Part shown: positions 51,501 through 63,180 of the stretch, one piece after another | Numbering within the stretch: the first letter of the stretch is position 1 | Layout of the letters: each line of letters opens with the position of its first letter | Origin: Pseudoscleropodium purum | Taxonomy: Eukaryota > Streptophyta > Bryopsida > Hypnales > Brachytheciaceae | Direction of reading: 5' to 3' | Assembly (NCBI GenBank): GCA_963969395.1 | Contig: OZ017798.1 | Location: 4,952,173-5,016,172, forward strand | Length of the DNA: 64,000 bases | Made by a program: the position numbers and the translations under genes | The notes under the pieces: generated by a model | Told to the model about the DNA's origin: nothing | Database searches by the model: none | What the model saw: the letters and a program-made list of their open reading frames with translations, nothing else

Positions 51501-52121
51501 TCCCGTAAGGACATTCACGCAAGTCAAGCTCGTTCCCACGGCATTGCTTATTGCCATTGACTGCGAACCGAAACTATCTGAATTCCGGCCCTGTGCCCAC
51601 CCCAACCTGACGCTCAAACCAGGGCTGGTCAAATCAAAACTAAGACAACCCAAGGAGCGGTTCGCCAAGACAAACTTTTGCAACAACGCTCAGAATGGAG
51701 CTTCATCTCTAGAAACAAGCTCCATCTCTGGCAATGCAAACCACCCAAACAGTGCCGGAGCTCAAACACGGAGTCCAAATCAGCACAAAGAAGGCGATTT
51801 GCCAAGCTAAAGTTCTTGGAAGAAGCTTAAGTGAGGGAACGAAGCTTTATCCCCAGAAATTGACGCGTTTTGTCAGGTGGAATCAGAGCATTGAATGATC
51901 CGCTACTGTTGTGAAATCAGTAGCCGAACATTGAAGAAACCAGACCCAAACCAACAAATTCGTTGAGGAAATTGTAAGCGAGCTCAGAAAGTATATGTAT
52001 ATATTCAGACATTCAGTGGGCGTACCTGAGTCTCTCCTGCTCGTTGGGAAGCAACCAGAAAAAGGAGTGTTAGTCTCTCCAACACGAAGGAAATCCTGGA
52101 TGTTAATGCGAAGCCCATCAT
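48582..52121 (-). CDS. Secreted FAD-linked oxidase, berberine-bridge-enzyme type
   Basis: Three exons on the minus strand: 52121-52026, 51213-50955 and 49771-48582. Phases agree and encode 514 residues. Exon 1 supplies a signal peptide (hydrophobic core LTLLFLVA). The FAD-binding PCMH domain follows, with PRGGGHSFEDYS at about 107-116 and AGNCPSVGVAGHAVGGGWG at about 169-187. H111 and C172 match the residues that hold FAD by two covalent bonds in this family. The C-terminal BBE motif is NVFNFPQSIP near residue 500. The start is the first of two adjacent ATGs in the signal-peptide exon. Known members oxidise alkaloids, cellodextrins or monolignols outside the cell; the substrate here cannot be told. 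The sequence looks closer to bacterial and fungal oxidases than to angiosperm BBEs, an impression that was not tested. Introns of 812 and 1183 bp. Confidence 0.9.
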
Positions 52122-52539
52122 TGCCTTGCTTTCACTCTACGAATCTGCAATCTGTTGCAAGTGCGTTGGTTGGGTACGGCAAATCTGCTTAAAAAGGAGA
52201 AGAGCTCAAACTGCTTGCAATGGGGAACAATGAGCTTAAGCTTACTCATCTCAAAGAACCACTCTCTTGCGTCTGCAAAGCGTCTCAGTCGTGACGTAGT
52301 CTCGGGCGTAGGCTGACATCATGAGCTGCTCATTGTCATAAACATTGGAAGCGGGACTCTGGGAAAGTGGGATCCACAGTGTGCAGAAAATACTGCTCAA
52401 AAAGGACAGGCAGGCCTTGAAACGGGCAGTTGATGGTGCATACATTGGCTCACTTTGGCTGTGCATGTGATGCTCAGTCTCTGCTACAGTACTGGACACT
52501 GGCTGATCAGTCCTACTAAGGTAGGTACACACAAATGTG
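52122..52539 (-). promoter_or_regulatory. Upstream region of the flavin oxidase gene
   Basis: Sequence of ordinary composition lying 5' of the oxidase start codon on the minus strand. No clear TATA box is recognised. An open frame at 52251-52532 has no family resemblance. Confidence 0.35.
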
Positions 52540-52790
52540 CCACTGACCTTGAACCGCCATCTACACTATGTGTACATCTCCAAAGTTAGTTCTGTACCTA
52601 TGTGGAAAAAACACTTTTAGAATCAAACTTTGTTCCGTAATAACTTTTGCATATAGTATCCAAATGCCACGTTCTCTAGTTTATTGGAACCTCCTTTCAC
52701 TTGCCAATAAGAACATATGAAAATCTGACCAATGTAAGAATAGAAAATAGGCTTAGTTGCAAAAAGTGGCGGTTTCAGGAGTACCTACTT
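52540..52790 (+). repeat. Direct repeat, copy 1 (partner at 53579)
   Basis: Shared in order with 53579-53830: TTGACCTTRAACCGCCATCT-like start, TACATCTCCAAAGT, TGTACCTATGTGGAA, AACACTTTTA and a GTGGCRGTTTT end. The two copies are about 1,040 bp apart, roughly 75-80% alike and non-coding. Confidence 0.85.
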
Positions 52791-53578
52791 GAGTAAGTTA
52801 TGATGGCAAAAATTTAGAGTCTCTATGCAAAACTAGGAGCATCCCCAATTGACCATGGTAAATAGTGTGGCAATCGGCTAAATGGGAGGAGAATCATTTT
52901 GAAATAGACTCCTTTAGAGTACCATGAGCTTCAAGTTCGCAAGCTTTGCACATCATCACATCTGGAGAGTATGTGGCAGTGATATATTTTGAAGGGTGCA
53001 ATGCCCTTAACATTATAAAGAGACTCTAAATGAAGAGGGAGGACAAAAATATTGTCCCTTACATGAAGAGCTAAAAATAAATTGAATTTGCAATCATGAA
53101 GGGTGAAAAAAAATGTGACCATGCATTTTAAGGGCTAGACTTAAAATTGAAGGTCAAATGAAGGACTGCCTAGGATATCAATTTCAAAGTCTTGGGATTG
53201 TTGCAAATATGGGACGTAGGTGAACAACTAAGGTAGATATAGACTAAAAGATTATACAACAATACATTATACAATATATGGATAATGGCCCAAAGCTAGA
53301 TTATACTTCCTAAGACCATGTTTTGCATATTCATGAAGTACTTGTTTCCTTAAGTGATGGAGGTTACAAAATTGGCAAAAGAATGGCAAATAATGCATTC
53401 AAGTTTACATAGACAATTTGAACTCAAGATTTCTAAATGTATTTGCTTTCATTATTGCAAGACTACTTCGTCCCAAGCGCTATCTTTATGATGACACATA
53501 AAAAGAAAAGTTCATAGACGATTGGCTTAATAGATTGTTTGTTAAGTTATGTTATATAGTGGGCATCTCCAAATGCTC

Positions 53579-53830
53579 CATTGACCTTAAACCGCCATCT
53601 CTACTTTGTATACATCTCCAAAGTCAATTATGTACCTATGTGGAAGAAACACTTTTAAAAACAAATTTTGTTCTTTTGTAACTTCTATGTTTAGTATCAA
53701 AATGTAACATTTTTTAGTGTATTGGAACTTCTTTTTACTTGTCATTAAGAAAATATAAACCTTTGAACAATATAATAATAGTAATTAAGCACAATAGCAA
53801 TTAGTGGCAGTTTTGGAGGTACCTATCTTG
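53579..53830 (+). repeat. Direct repeat, copy 2 (partner at 52540)
   Basis: Collinear with 52540-52790. Both end in GTGGC(G/A)GTTTT and then GTACCTA, and both begin with ACCGCCATCT, so start and end are loosely inverted to each other (ACCGCCA / TGGCGGT). This suggests a small TIR element family. Confidence 0.8.
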
Positions 53831-54228
53831 ACTAAGAACAATCTAATATGACAAGAGTGAACATGTTTAGTTTGTAGAAACATTATGAAGAGAATGTGAG
53901 TAGGCCTACAATAGATGTTAAGGCATATTGTTTCGTTTTTGATGAGTTTTTTATTGTTTGGCCTACATTCACTAATATTGGATAGAAAGAGATGGTAATT
54001 CTTGCAAGCACAACCATATGTGAGTATGACTTTTTTTTTTAAATTAGAAAAAGAATGAATAGAAAAACAAAATAAATGACATTGGATAATTGGATGTACT
54101 CATGAGAATATCTTTATGTGGAAAAGAAATTGAAGTTATAGACTAGTTTGGCATTTTGATATTTGGAGTATTATGAAGTACCGCAAAAGTAATTGAGTTG
54201 GATATAGACCTACATTGATCATAATAAA
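53831..54228. other. AT-rich intergenic
   Basis: Nothing recognisable. Confidence 0.5.
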
Positions 54229-55149
54229 TTAACCTCTAAAGAACTAAACTTCATTTTTTGACAACATAGCGATTTGGGGCAACTCATTATGAATGGAATT
54301 CTTTTTTAAATTATCAAAAAATATGTGCCCAAGGAGTAGCTTTAAGGCCTATAATTTTCATGACTTTTAACTACATGGTTCAAAAGTTATTGCATGATAT
54401 GTAATTTTCAAAGCTCAGTAGGCAACCAAAATTTCATTAAAATTCACTTTTTTCCTAAATAAAATTTTGAAATTGGTTTCTTAGATTTATATATACATGG
54501 AAATCTTTGAATCATTTTATTTTGATTTATGAGATGAAAGTTATGAGGTGTTCTAATTTGAGGGTAGGTATGGATTTCTTACTCTAAAATAAACTTTGGA
54601 GTCCTTTATTTACATCAAATTTTAATATTTTTTGAAAAAATTAGAAGCAGAAGATGTAGATTGTTGATTATTACATTTCAATCTTTAGAATTGGAATTTT
54701 TAAATTTTATAACTAAATTCTTAACAATTGAGTGTTTTGAATCATTCTCTACTTCTTTCTACTTACTATTTTTTTCCTATGTGTTGTGCAATTTCAAATG
54801 ATCTAAATTTTTTTAAGCATATAGACAACTTGTTTTGAAGAATGAGTCTAAAGAGATACCACCATTTTTGGCATTCTTTCATACAAATGTGCCCTTTTGA
54901 AGTGCACAATTGCTTGATTTTTTGTAGGGCCAAAAAAAGAACTTTTGTCAATTTAAGTGCTAATATCTTGCAATTTATGAGGTGGAAATTTCTGAAATTT
55001 TTCCCACATCTTTTCAAACTAGCATAATACAAGATCTTACAATTACATGTGTTCTAAAATGTTTTTCTTCTAAAATTTGGTACTTGTATTAAAAATGACA
55101 GTTTTGGAGCGTTTTTAGTAAAAACATAGTCTTTGACCTAAGGGGTTAA
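54229..55149 (+). mobile_element. TTAA-flanked TIR element, complete 0.92 kb copy
   Basis: TTAA at 54229-54232 is followed by CCTCTAAAGAAC. The right end is GACCTAAGGGG followed by TTAA at 55146-55149. The interior is collinear with 60040-61321, including ATCTTGCAATTTATGAGGTG, CAAGATC and TTACAATTACATG. It gives the uninterrupted version of the site occupied by a mariner-like element at 60403. No coding capacity. Confidence 0.65.
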
Positions 55150-56192
55150 TGGCACCTATTTTTTGACAGACATTCTAGTAGATTATATAGATTTCACAGG
55201 TATATTTACTTTTAAGCTTTTTTTTTTTTTTATATTGGATTTCAATGAAGTTTTATTCCATATGTGATTTTTAATGAATATTTTAATTTTAGTACCTTAA
55301 ATTTTATAATTCTTCTTGATTCACTACATGCCCCCAAAAAATTTGAAGGTCTATTACATTGACAACCCTTGAAAATAAAAAGGTTAATTAAAAAAAATCA
55401 CCATCTCCTATGAAAGTTAGACCCACCCTTCAAAATACAACATTGTTGCGGAGAGCCCCTAAATCACCTTCTAAGACTAAGTTTAGATAGATTGTTGTAT
55501 TTGATTGCAACTTGTAATGGAGTCTTGTCTTGCATTCTAAATAAGATAAATCATGATGGTCTAGAGTGTGGGAGCATGAAAACTCAAACCGGATAGGATT
55601 AGTTTAGAATAGGATTAGAAAGACTTATAATTTTTTATTTTTTTTAGTAATCCATAGAGATTTTGGCTACCTTAAGACTATTGTGGAAATAGTCGAATTC
55701 TAGATTGTTAGAATTTTTATTAGCATTATGGAAACGGATCCGATATGGATTCGGGATCCGGGAAAGTTTTAGATTCCTGAAACCTACGTTCTAGGGTTCT
55801 GGTCTAGGGAACTAGGGTACCATTAGGAGAACGGTCTTTTACTTGTTTTCCACTAAGAACTGTCGGCCGCGTGCTGAGTACTTAAACCCACTGCCACTTC
55901 ACTCTTCTTCCTTTCTAATTGTTGAACCTTGTGGATGCATAGTTGAGAGAAAAAGTGGTAAGTTAGCGACTGTGATTAAGAGAAAACAAAAAGGCTGATG
56001 CCATTTGCACCGGATTAGGTTGTTAGGTGTCGGTGATTCGTGGCGGTGGTTGGTGATCCGGTTGCACAAAAGTCTGTAGTCACAACCCAGATGGTCTATC
56101 TGGTCATTCCTTCCAATCCGGCCCACCAAATTCAACTAAAAGAGGACCTCATGTGTATTGGGTGTATCAGATTGTTAGATAGGCCGTAGAGT
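55150..56192. other. Intergenic; GC rises from about 55700
   Basis: AT-rich sequence up to about 55700, then a GC-richer block rich in ATCCGG/GGATCC strings that continues into the broken coding region. It is probably the 5' part of the same inserted unit. Confidence 0.45.
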
Positions 56193-57907
56193 ATGAAGAA
56201 CAAAGAGATGATTCAGGTACTCATTTACGAAGTTCTGAACCAATATGAGTTGACGGTAAGAGATCGACCTGTATTTTGGACAAAAGACATTTGGATGGAT
56301 GTATATACATTCAAAAAGATCGGACTCAGATTAGCTGAAAGGGCGGATAAGTATGTAACTAGAAAGTTCCGGAGTCAACTTCACGCAAAGGAAGGTTTTG
56401 CCATTAGTGATCGGAAGAAAGAAAGGCGTAGATGGGTATTGGAATTCCTCATTCTAATCTTGTATCTGGAAAAGCCTACCCAATTTATGGTCATGGTAGC
56501 TAACACCATCTTCAGGGCCTTAGAGGATCGGATTGTTCATTGGAAGAGAGTGATTTAGGGCGTAGTGGACAAACTAGTTGATTACATGGCCAGAGCAAAA
56601 CACAGCCCTATCACCTCGTATCTGTTCCACCTCTATCATGACAGAGAAGTCTTGAATGGCAAAGAAACAATTCAGTACAACATCAAAGTCGAGATCCTGA
56701 AGTACGGCCTAACAAATAAACTAGAGAAGGAGGAGAAGGAATCTGAAGAAGAAGGACAAACGGAAGAAAAAGAAAAAGAAGCAGCCGACCAAAAATAAAG
56801 GAAGTCCACGAATCCGACTGCATAAGGGAAAGCGCCAATGTTGAATAGAGGGGAGCCGAATCCAGATCCGGAACATCATCAAGACTTGGATTTCTTTGAA
56901 ATTGGATTCCAGTGGATGCAATAGGCCAAACAGATGTATGGCAACCTAGAGGACCATGTACTCTTCATCTCGAGTGAACTCAAGGTGGAACCGGACCAAA
57001 TTTTGGAAGAAATCTAGAAACATCTAGATCTGAAAGAGTTCTGACAAAAGGAAGAACGGATTAGGAAGTTGCAAGAAGAAAGGAATAGCCTCAAGTTCCA
57101 ATTAGAATGGATGGAAGGGGAATTGAATGCGGTGAGATAGAAGGAGACGGGGGCTCTTCGACTTGTCCACAAACTCAAGAAACTCATCATGGTTTTGGAA
57201 CATATGGTGATCAGAGCTAACCTCTACATTGTTTGGTTGGAGAAAGAAGGTCATATGACCGGATCGAGGATGGTTAAGATTTTAGTCAATTTTGAAGCCT
57301 GGATGGGAATTGTCTTGAGGAACATGCAGAAGTTGCTGAGGTACTTGGATCCGGAAAGGGCCATCAACTTAGAAGGGTTTCTGAAAGTCTCCAAAGCATA
57401 TTTTAGTATACTTCGGTTTGACAGACTCCAATCCGGTAGGCTTCTAGTAGTCCAATTCAGCCACAATCAAAAGGAATGAGGTCTATATTTATTCTAGTTG
57501 CCAATCCATCGATTAGTTAAGCGCAGACTCTAGCAAAACAAGCGTTACTTCAGTTGGAGAAGGAACCAAGTAGAAAGTTCGTTCCAGTAGAGCAAAGAGT
57601 TTCTGTTCCAATTCTTCCACTATCTGTGAGAAAGTTCAAGGCACCTGGATTGAATGTATGTGGCAACCCCGATGCACAAATTGGAGTAATAACAAATCCA
57701 ACCCGATCTCATCTGGAAGACTTCTTGTACATGCAACATTCAATGCCAAAGCGGGATTGCATGGAGATTGAGTTGAGTGATTTGCCGCAAGCCAAAAATC
57801 CAGAGATTCAAGAGACTCAGAAGTCGGAAGAGGATGTGTTGAAGTCCGGACCCAAGAAAAAGGCGGAATCTAAAGACTCACCTCTAGAAATTCAACGGAA
57901 ACCTTAG
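56193..57907 (+). pseudogene. Broken coding block of unknown family, probably mobile-element-derived
   Basis: One frame (56193 to 57479) reads protein-like for about 429 codons with no indel. It is cut by stops at 56556 (TAG), 56796 (TAA), 56823 (TAA), 56922 (TAG), 57015 (TAG), 57042 (TGA), 57138 (TAG) and 57477 (TGA). Segments include IYEVLNQYELTVRDRPVFW, RWVLEFLILILYLEKPTQF, a Glu/Lys-rich stretch and a coiled-coil-like part (RKLQEERNSLKFQLEWMEG). A last segment from 57554 is in another frame and is Lys/Glu/Pro-rich. It has no introns and no known catalytic motif. The size and charged tail would suit a gag-like or transposon accessory protein. I do not recognise the family. Confidence 0.5.
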
Positions 57908-58181
57908 ACTCGATCGTCAACAAAGAATATAGCTATAAAGGCTTTAGTAAAGACTCCGGGCAATCAAAGTGGAAGTAGTACAAAGAAGGCATGGCGAGGT
58001 AGGTAGTTAGCTGGAAGTTAGTTAGGATTTTCATTCTGGAACGGGTTTCCTAAGCGTGGGCTTAGGTTCTAGATTTTTAGGGATAATTGGATTGTGAACT
58101 TTCTAGATATCCCGAGGTGTTCATTGTATGGTTATTCTAATTTTCAGGGAGTTTTTTTGGCTTTTTAGGCGTTGACTTTGA

Positions 58182-58210
58182 TTTTGGTTTTGGTTTTGGT
58201 TTTGGTTTTT
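58182..58210 (+). repeat. TTTTGG hexanucleotide repeat
   Basis: Five consecutive units. It lies about 270 bp after the last broken coding segment. Confidence 0.9.
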
Positions 58211-60039
58211 AAAGGTGGGCAAGTTTGTTGCCTTTTCATTCCATCCTAGCGATTATTCCGTTGTATTTCATTCCTTTTTGTAATTTGAGCCACCAGTTGG
58301 ACATTCTGGCTTCAATATATGTGTATGGATGGTGTTGGTTTGTTTGTTGGAAGGTTGAGATGTGAGAAGGATGGGTAAGGAGGAATCTGGATTTTTGGAT
58401 AACTGGGTTGGATTGAGAGAGTAATATTGTAATGGCATTAGATTTGTGACGAAGGAGTTGCACATGGTACTCTTGAACTACCGGAACGATAATCTGGTTA
58501 TATTGAAGAGTGGTGTGAGTGCAAATCTGGAATTGGAAACAATTCCGTGCAGAGATTAGCGACTGCTAGTGGAAAACTTTCACTTACCGAAAGGTTTTCC
58601 AACCCTAGGATCTATCTTACATTAAGAAAGACTACCCCCTTTATCAGTTTCGAATGCTTGAGATCTGTCGTTGTAGTAAAGAGGAGTGGATGTAGACTTG
58701 AATGATTTTCATTCCAGATCATCCATTTGGAATGTTGTAAGGATCCGGATCGTTTTTCATACTGCAACATCTTGATTACTTGGGTGTTTGTTTGTTTTTG
58801 TTAGTTTAGTAAGCAAAAAGACCTGAGTCGAGAAGTCTCTACCCCTAAAAGATCAACAATGGACCCTTTGATGGTAAAACAAAGGAATTGAAAACCAATG
58901 TATTGAGAGACGTAACCAGAAACCGGGTGATATTAGATCCGGATTGGAATCTGGATAGTAGTTAGATCCGAAAAAGATAGGAAGAAAGCAGTTGGAAAAG
59001 GAGAAAGAGATCATTCGGATATTGAAGTTTGGAAGAACATCTAGAATTCCCTAAGACAATAATCCATGTCATCTTACCATGTTTTCGTGGGTAAAGATAC
59101 TTACGCCTAGATTGTGCGTACGACACATAGTTAACAATGTATTGGGCATATGTATAGAGTGTAATTGGGTCCCTTGAATTTTAAAAGGCAAAACAAACAT
59201 GTATTGTGAATGGAAAATATAGAGGCCTAAACTAAGATGTTTATAGTATCACTAAAGTAGAAGACCATATTTGCGTCACTTCAAACCCAAAATCAAGTTC
59301 CATGGAACCTACCAACATTGACCTTTTGAAAGATTTCATCGATGGTCATCATTGTCTGTAATTGTAACCATTTAAAATAGGAGGTCTATATATTGACTAT
59401 TTATAAGTTGATTTGCAATTTTAGAGAGTTTGACTTAAAGCTCAAAAGAATCATTAGTTAAAGTAGATCAACCAAACTATTAATTTTTCATTTTCAGTTT
59501 GCTTTAGATCCCATTCCATGATAATATTTGCTTTATCTGGATTCAATCCAAATACACTAGCCTTCTCCTCAATAGTGAGTTTGGTAGTGAGTGCTAGTCA
59601 TTTTTTTCTTAATATCATGTAGAAATACTTAGCTATCTTTTTTGAAGTAAAGCTTATTTTTTTCCCTCACAAAAATACTTCCTTCATGTTGACATACTCA
59701 CAAGTCATGATAAAATCTCGAATCAATATTAGATTAGATTTACATAGCTTTAGGTTTATGGAGTTCGATATACAACATATTTTGAGCAATCCTTTCTTCT
59801 CATCTGAAAGTTCTAATAATATATGTTTTGGAAACACAATTAGTGGCACTAGCACAATGATAATTAAACCCTAAAGGATGCTCATGCATTTTGTGTTTGT
59901 ATAGAAAATTTGGGCAAGCTGTTGTGAATGAGGATCTTTATATTTGAAATTGAAATTTTAATAGAAGGCTTGGATGAGGAATATCTTTCATATGCACTAA
60001 ATTTCATGACATTTGGAAATAAGAATAAAAAGCTATGGC
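58211..60039. other. Intergenic; GC-richer to about 59100, then AT-rich
   Basis: No gene recognised. The GC-richer part shares the ATCCGG-rich style of 55700-58000 and may be the 3' part of that unit. Confidence 0.45.
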
Positions 60040-61321
60040 CTAATATGTTACTTTTTCATAAATGAGCAGTTTGGGCAGATAAGAAAAAATCACTTTTGAA
60101 GAAATAAAAATTTGAAATTGGTTTTTTAGAGTTATATGTATCAGGAAAGCTTTGAATCATTCTATTTTGACCAATGAGTCAAAAGTTATGAAGATTTTTT
60201 GTTTGTAGGTAGTTATGGATTCTCTACTCTAAAATAAACTTTGAAGTTTTTTTCAATATTCTTGGAAATAAAATAAAATTGTAGGATGTATAGTGTTTAT
60301 TACAACATTTTAATAGTTGGAATTGGTATTTTTTTTATTCCAATATTTAAGTTCTTAACAATTTTGTATTTTGAATCATTCGCTACTACTATCTATTTAC
60401 TACTTCCTTTGTCCCACTAAAAACCTCCATTTAATAATTTTGACCATTGAATAAGGGTTGGCTGTATTGAATGACCTTTTGGAAGTAAGTAGCAAGCAAT
60501 CAAGGAACATTCCTCTCCTAGCAAGCTTGGCCTTGCCTATATGAGGCACCTTATACTTGTTGCTTCGTCAAATAGCTATGTTGACAATGGATTTGGAGAC
60601 CACTTTTGCACGAAAAAGATTTACTCATGAAGGGGGTCAAGTTTTGAAGATGTGGTATTTAAGTTGAGAGCATATAATTCTACAATCCCATTGTTGCCAC
60701 CAACCTTTAAATCATTAGAAATGATGAGCTGGCGGCATTTATAAACAATGCTCAAATATGATACTTTCTACATAAATTTTGGGTTCCTTAAAGATGGCGT
60801 GTAAATTGGAGTTTTGTATGGATTTAGAGGATAGATTATTAGTTCTAGAATGTATGTATTACTAGCACAATGACTAAAAAATATAGATAATCCTTCACAA
60901 GGAAGGTTTTTGGAGGTTTTTAGTAGGATAAAGGAAGTATTTTTTTTCCTATATGTTGTACAATTCCAAATGATTTGAAAAGTTTCAAGCATGTAACCAA
61001 ATTTGTTTAGAAAAAATAATCCAAAGAAGCACTACCATTTTAGACCTTTTTTCATAGAAAAGTGAGCTTGTGAAGTGCAACTACCCTGCTTTTTGCAAGG
61101 CAAAAAAAATGATTTTAGTGAATTTGATTGCTAATATCTTGCAATCCACATGGTAAAAATGTTTGAAATTTTTACCACATGTTTTCAAGTCAACATACTA
61201 CAAGATCCTACAATGGTACATCTGAAAAAAGAATTTTTTTTCAAAAATTTGGTATTTGTATTAAAATAGCAATTTTTGAGCATTTCTAATGAAAACCTAG
61301 TCATGAAACTTTAGGGGTTAA
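60040..61321 (+). mobile_element. TTAA-family TIR element, 5'-truncated, with a nested insertion
   Basis: The right end is AACTTTAGGGG followed by TTAA (61318-61321). The interior is collinear with 54229-55149 except for a 535-bp insertion at 60403-60937. The left end is not found. Confidence 0.6.
60403..60937. mobile_element. Tc1/mariner-type (Stowaway-like) element, 535 bp
   Basis: The ends are CTTCCTTTGTCCCACTAAAA and, read inward from the right, CTTCCTTTATCCTACTAAAA. The inverted repeat is 27 bp long with two mismatches. TA flanks both sides (60401-60402 and 60938-60939). The related copy at 54.2-55.1 kb shows the empty site (CTTACTATTTTTTTCC), so the insertion and its TA duplication are directly visible. 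No transposase is recognised. Confidence 0.85.
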
Positions 61322-63180
61322 GTTGCTTTTTCTTCCCTATAATGATGATTTGTCTTAGTAAATTTGTAATGATATATTGCTAGACTTAATATAATTTATC
61401 TACCAAGGAAATAATTGGACTCAACTAACTTATATAGTATGACATTATTGAAGGTTTAAAGATATCTAACTTAAATAAAGGTCAGGGTTGTAATTGTTCT
61501 TTTTATTGACCTTTGACATATATTGGTTTCCCCATTAATTGACAAAGTTTGATCAAGGTTTGACATAACATAGTTGTCAGAAGGGTTTGCCTAGTGTTTT
61601 TTTTATTGACAATCTATTGGAAGAATATGCCTTGAGACTTAGTATACTTTATTATAAATTTACTATAATGTAAGATACTTTTATCAAACTTGGACAATAA
61701 AGAATAGACAATAATTTGACTGAATTTGGACAATAAAATCTATCTGTTAATTTTTTTTAAATTTGGTTCTGCCCCAAATTCCAAGCTTTCTTATTCTTTT
61801 ATTTTTGCTTCAAATTTCCTCAACTAGGAATATATTAGCAAACACTCTTCATTACATTTATGCTCATATTTTTTAGCACTCATTTCTCTCTATGAGTTTT
61901 GTTCATTGATCCTTCCATTTAGTTAATTTATATCATTGCTTACCAAAAACTCTTTTAAATCTTGATTTATTTCTCTCAACATACTCAGCATTATTTATTT
62001 GTATACTCATTCTTTTATAAGGAATTGAATCACTCCAAATTTTATCATGTCTTCTCTTTATCTATTCTTTACAAGATAGTTAGACTAATAGACACTTAAA
62101 TAGCTTTTTTCTTTCAATATTTGAGAATGAACAATTAGACTTTTCCTATATGCTAAGATTTTTTTACAAAGGTCACTCTTCAGTTTATCATGTTCTCTCA
62201 ACTCGCAAGATTACACTTTTAGAATGATGTTTGTAACAATTTTGAAGTGAAACATACTAATAGTGTAGACAATTTAGGGGATGAATAGCATTCAGTGAAG
62301 AATTACAATACTTCATTCATTTTATATAAAGGGTTTTTTGAATGACCTTACACCATATAGTGTTGGAGATCCCTATTAAAAAAAATCTACAAGTTTTCCT
62401 AAAAAATAAGAAGTTTGTGCCATGAATCATCTTAAAGTGAACATTTAAAACTTCTTAATTCTTGCTCTTCATCTCTATTTTGGCCTAGAGAACCTCTTTA
62501 GAAATTGACCTCATGTAATGAAAATGATTGAAAAAATTGTCTTGAAATATTCACCCCATTGGAAACTCAAATCAATGCTTTGAAAGATGATTCATGAACT
62601 CACTACTTTAACCTTATTCCATGTTTTGTGGTTGTCATAGCCCCTCCCTATCACTAATAATGTTATTTAACACATAAACAACGCCATGGCCATTTTTTGG
62701 TCAATGAATGATAGAAAATCTTGTTATGTAGGACGAAAGTGCAACTATTCATCCTCCAAATTTTGTGGAACAAGGAAAGGTCTTCTACAATAATTTGACT
62801 TCCAACAAGACTTTCATTTTTTTAAACCAAAAATGCACACAATATCAAAACACATGATTTCTAGAGAGACCCCTCTCATCATTCAAGGGTTGAGTGTACA
62901 CCATTGTACTTTAGAAAGCATTGATATACACCAAGGTTTTTTAAGGGGATTAGTGTCTCCCCTACTGCCCTCACTCCAAAGGTCATTTTAGAAGGGGATG
63001 AAGCTAGAGAAGTCAAGTTTCTAAACAATCTGGTGAAATTTCACCCCAAATAAAAGTGTATACTATACATTACACTATTGGAAAGTTCAAGTTTCAACTT
63101 TGCTACAAACTTAATGATCGAAGAGTTTCATGGATGATTGGTTAGAAATTATAGCAACCACCACTCTACCATACTTTTCC
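61322..63180. other. AT-rich intergenic
   Basis: No gene seen. It contains the second copy of the 20.7-kb direct repeat. Confidence 0.5.
62690..62885 (+). repeat. Dispersed direct repeat, copy 2 (partner at 20735-20935)
   Basis: Collinear with 20735-20935 over about 190 bp, including TATGTAGGAC, AAGTGCAACTATTCATCC, AAATTTTGTG and TCTAGAGAGACC. Diverged and non-coding. Confidence 0.6.
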
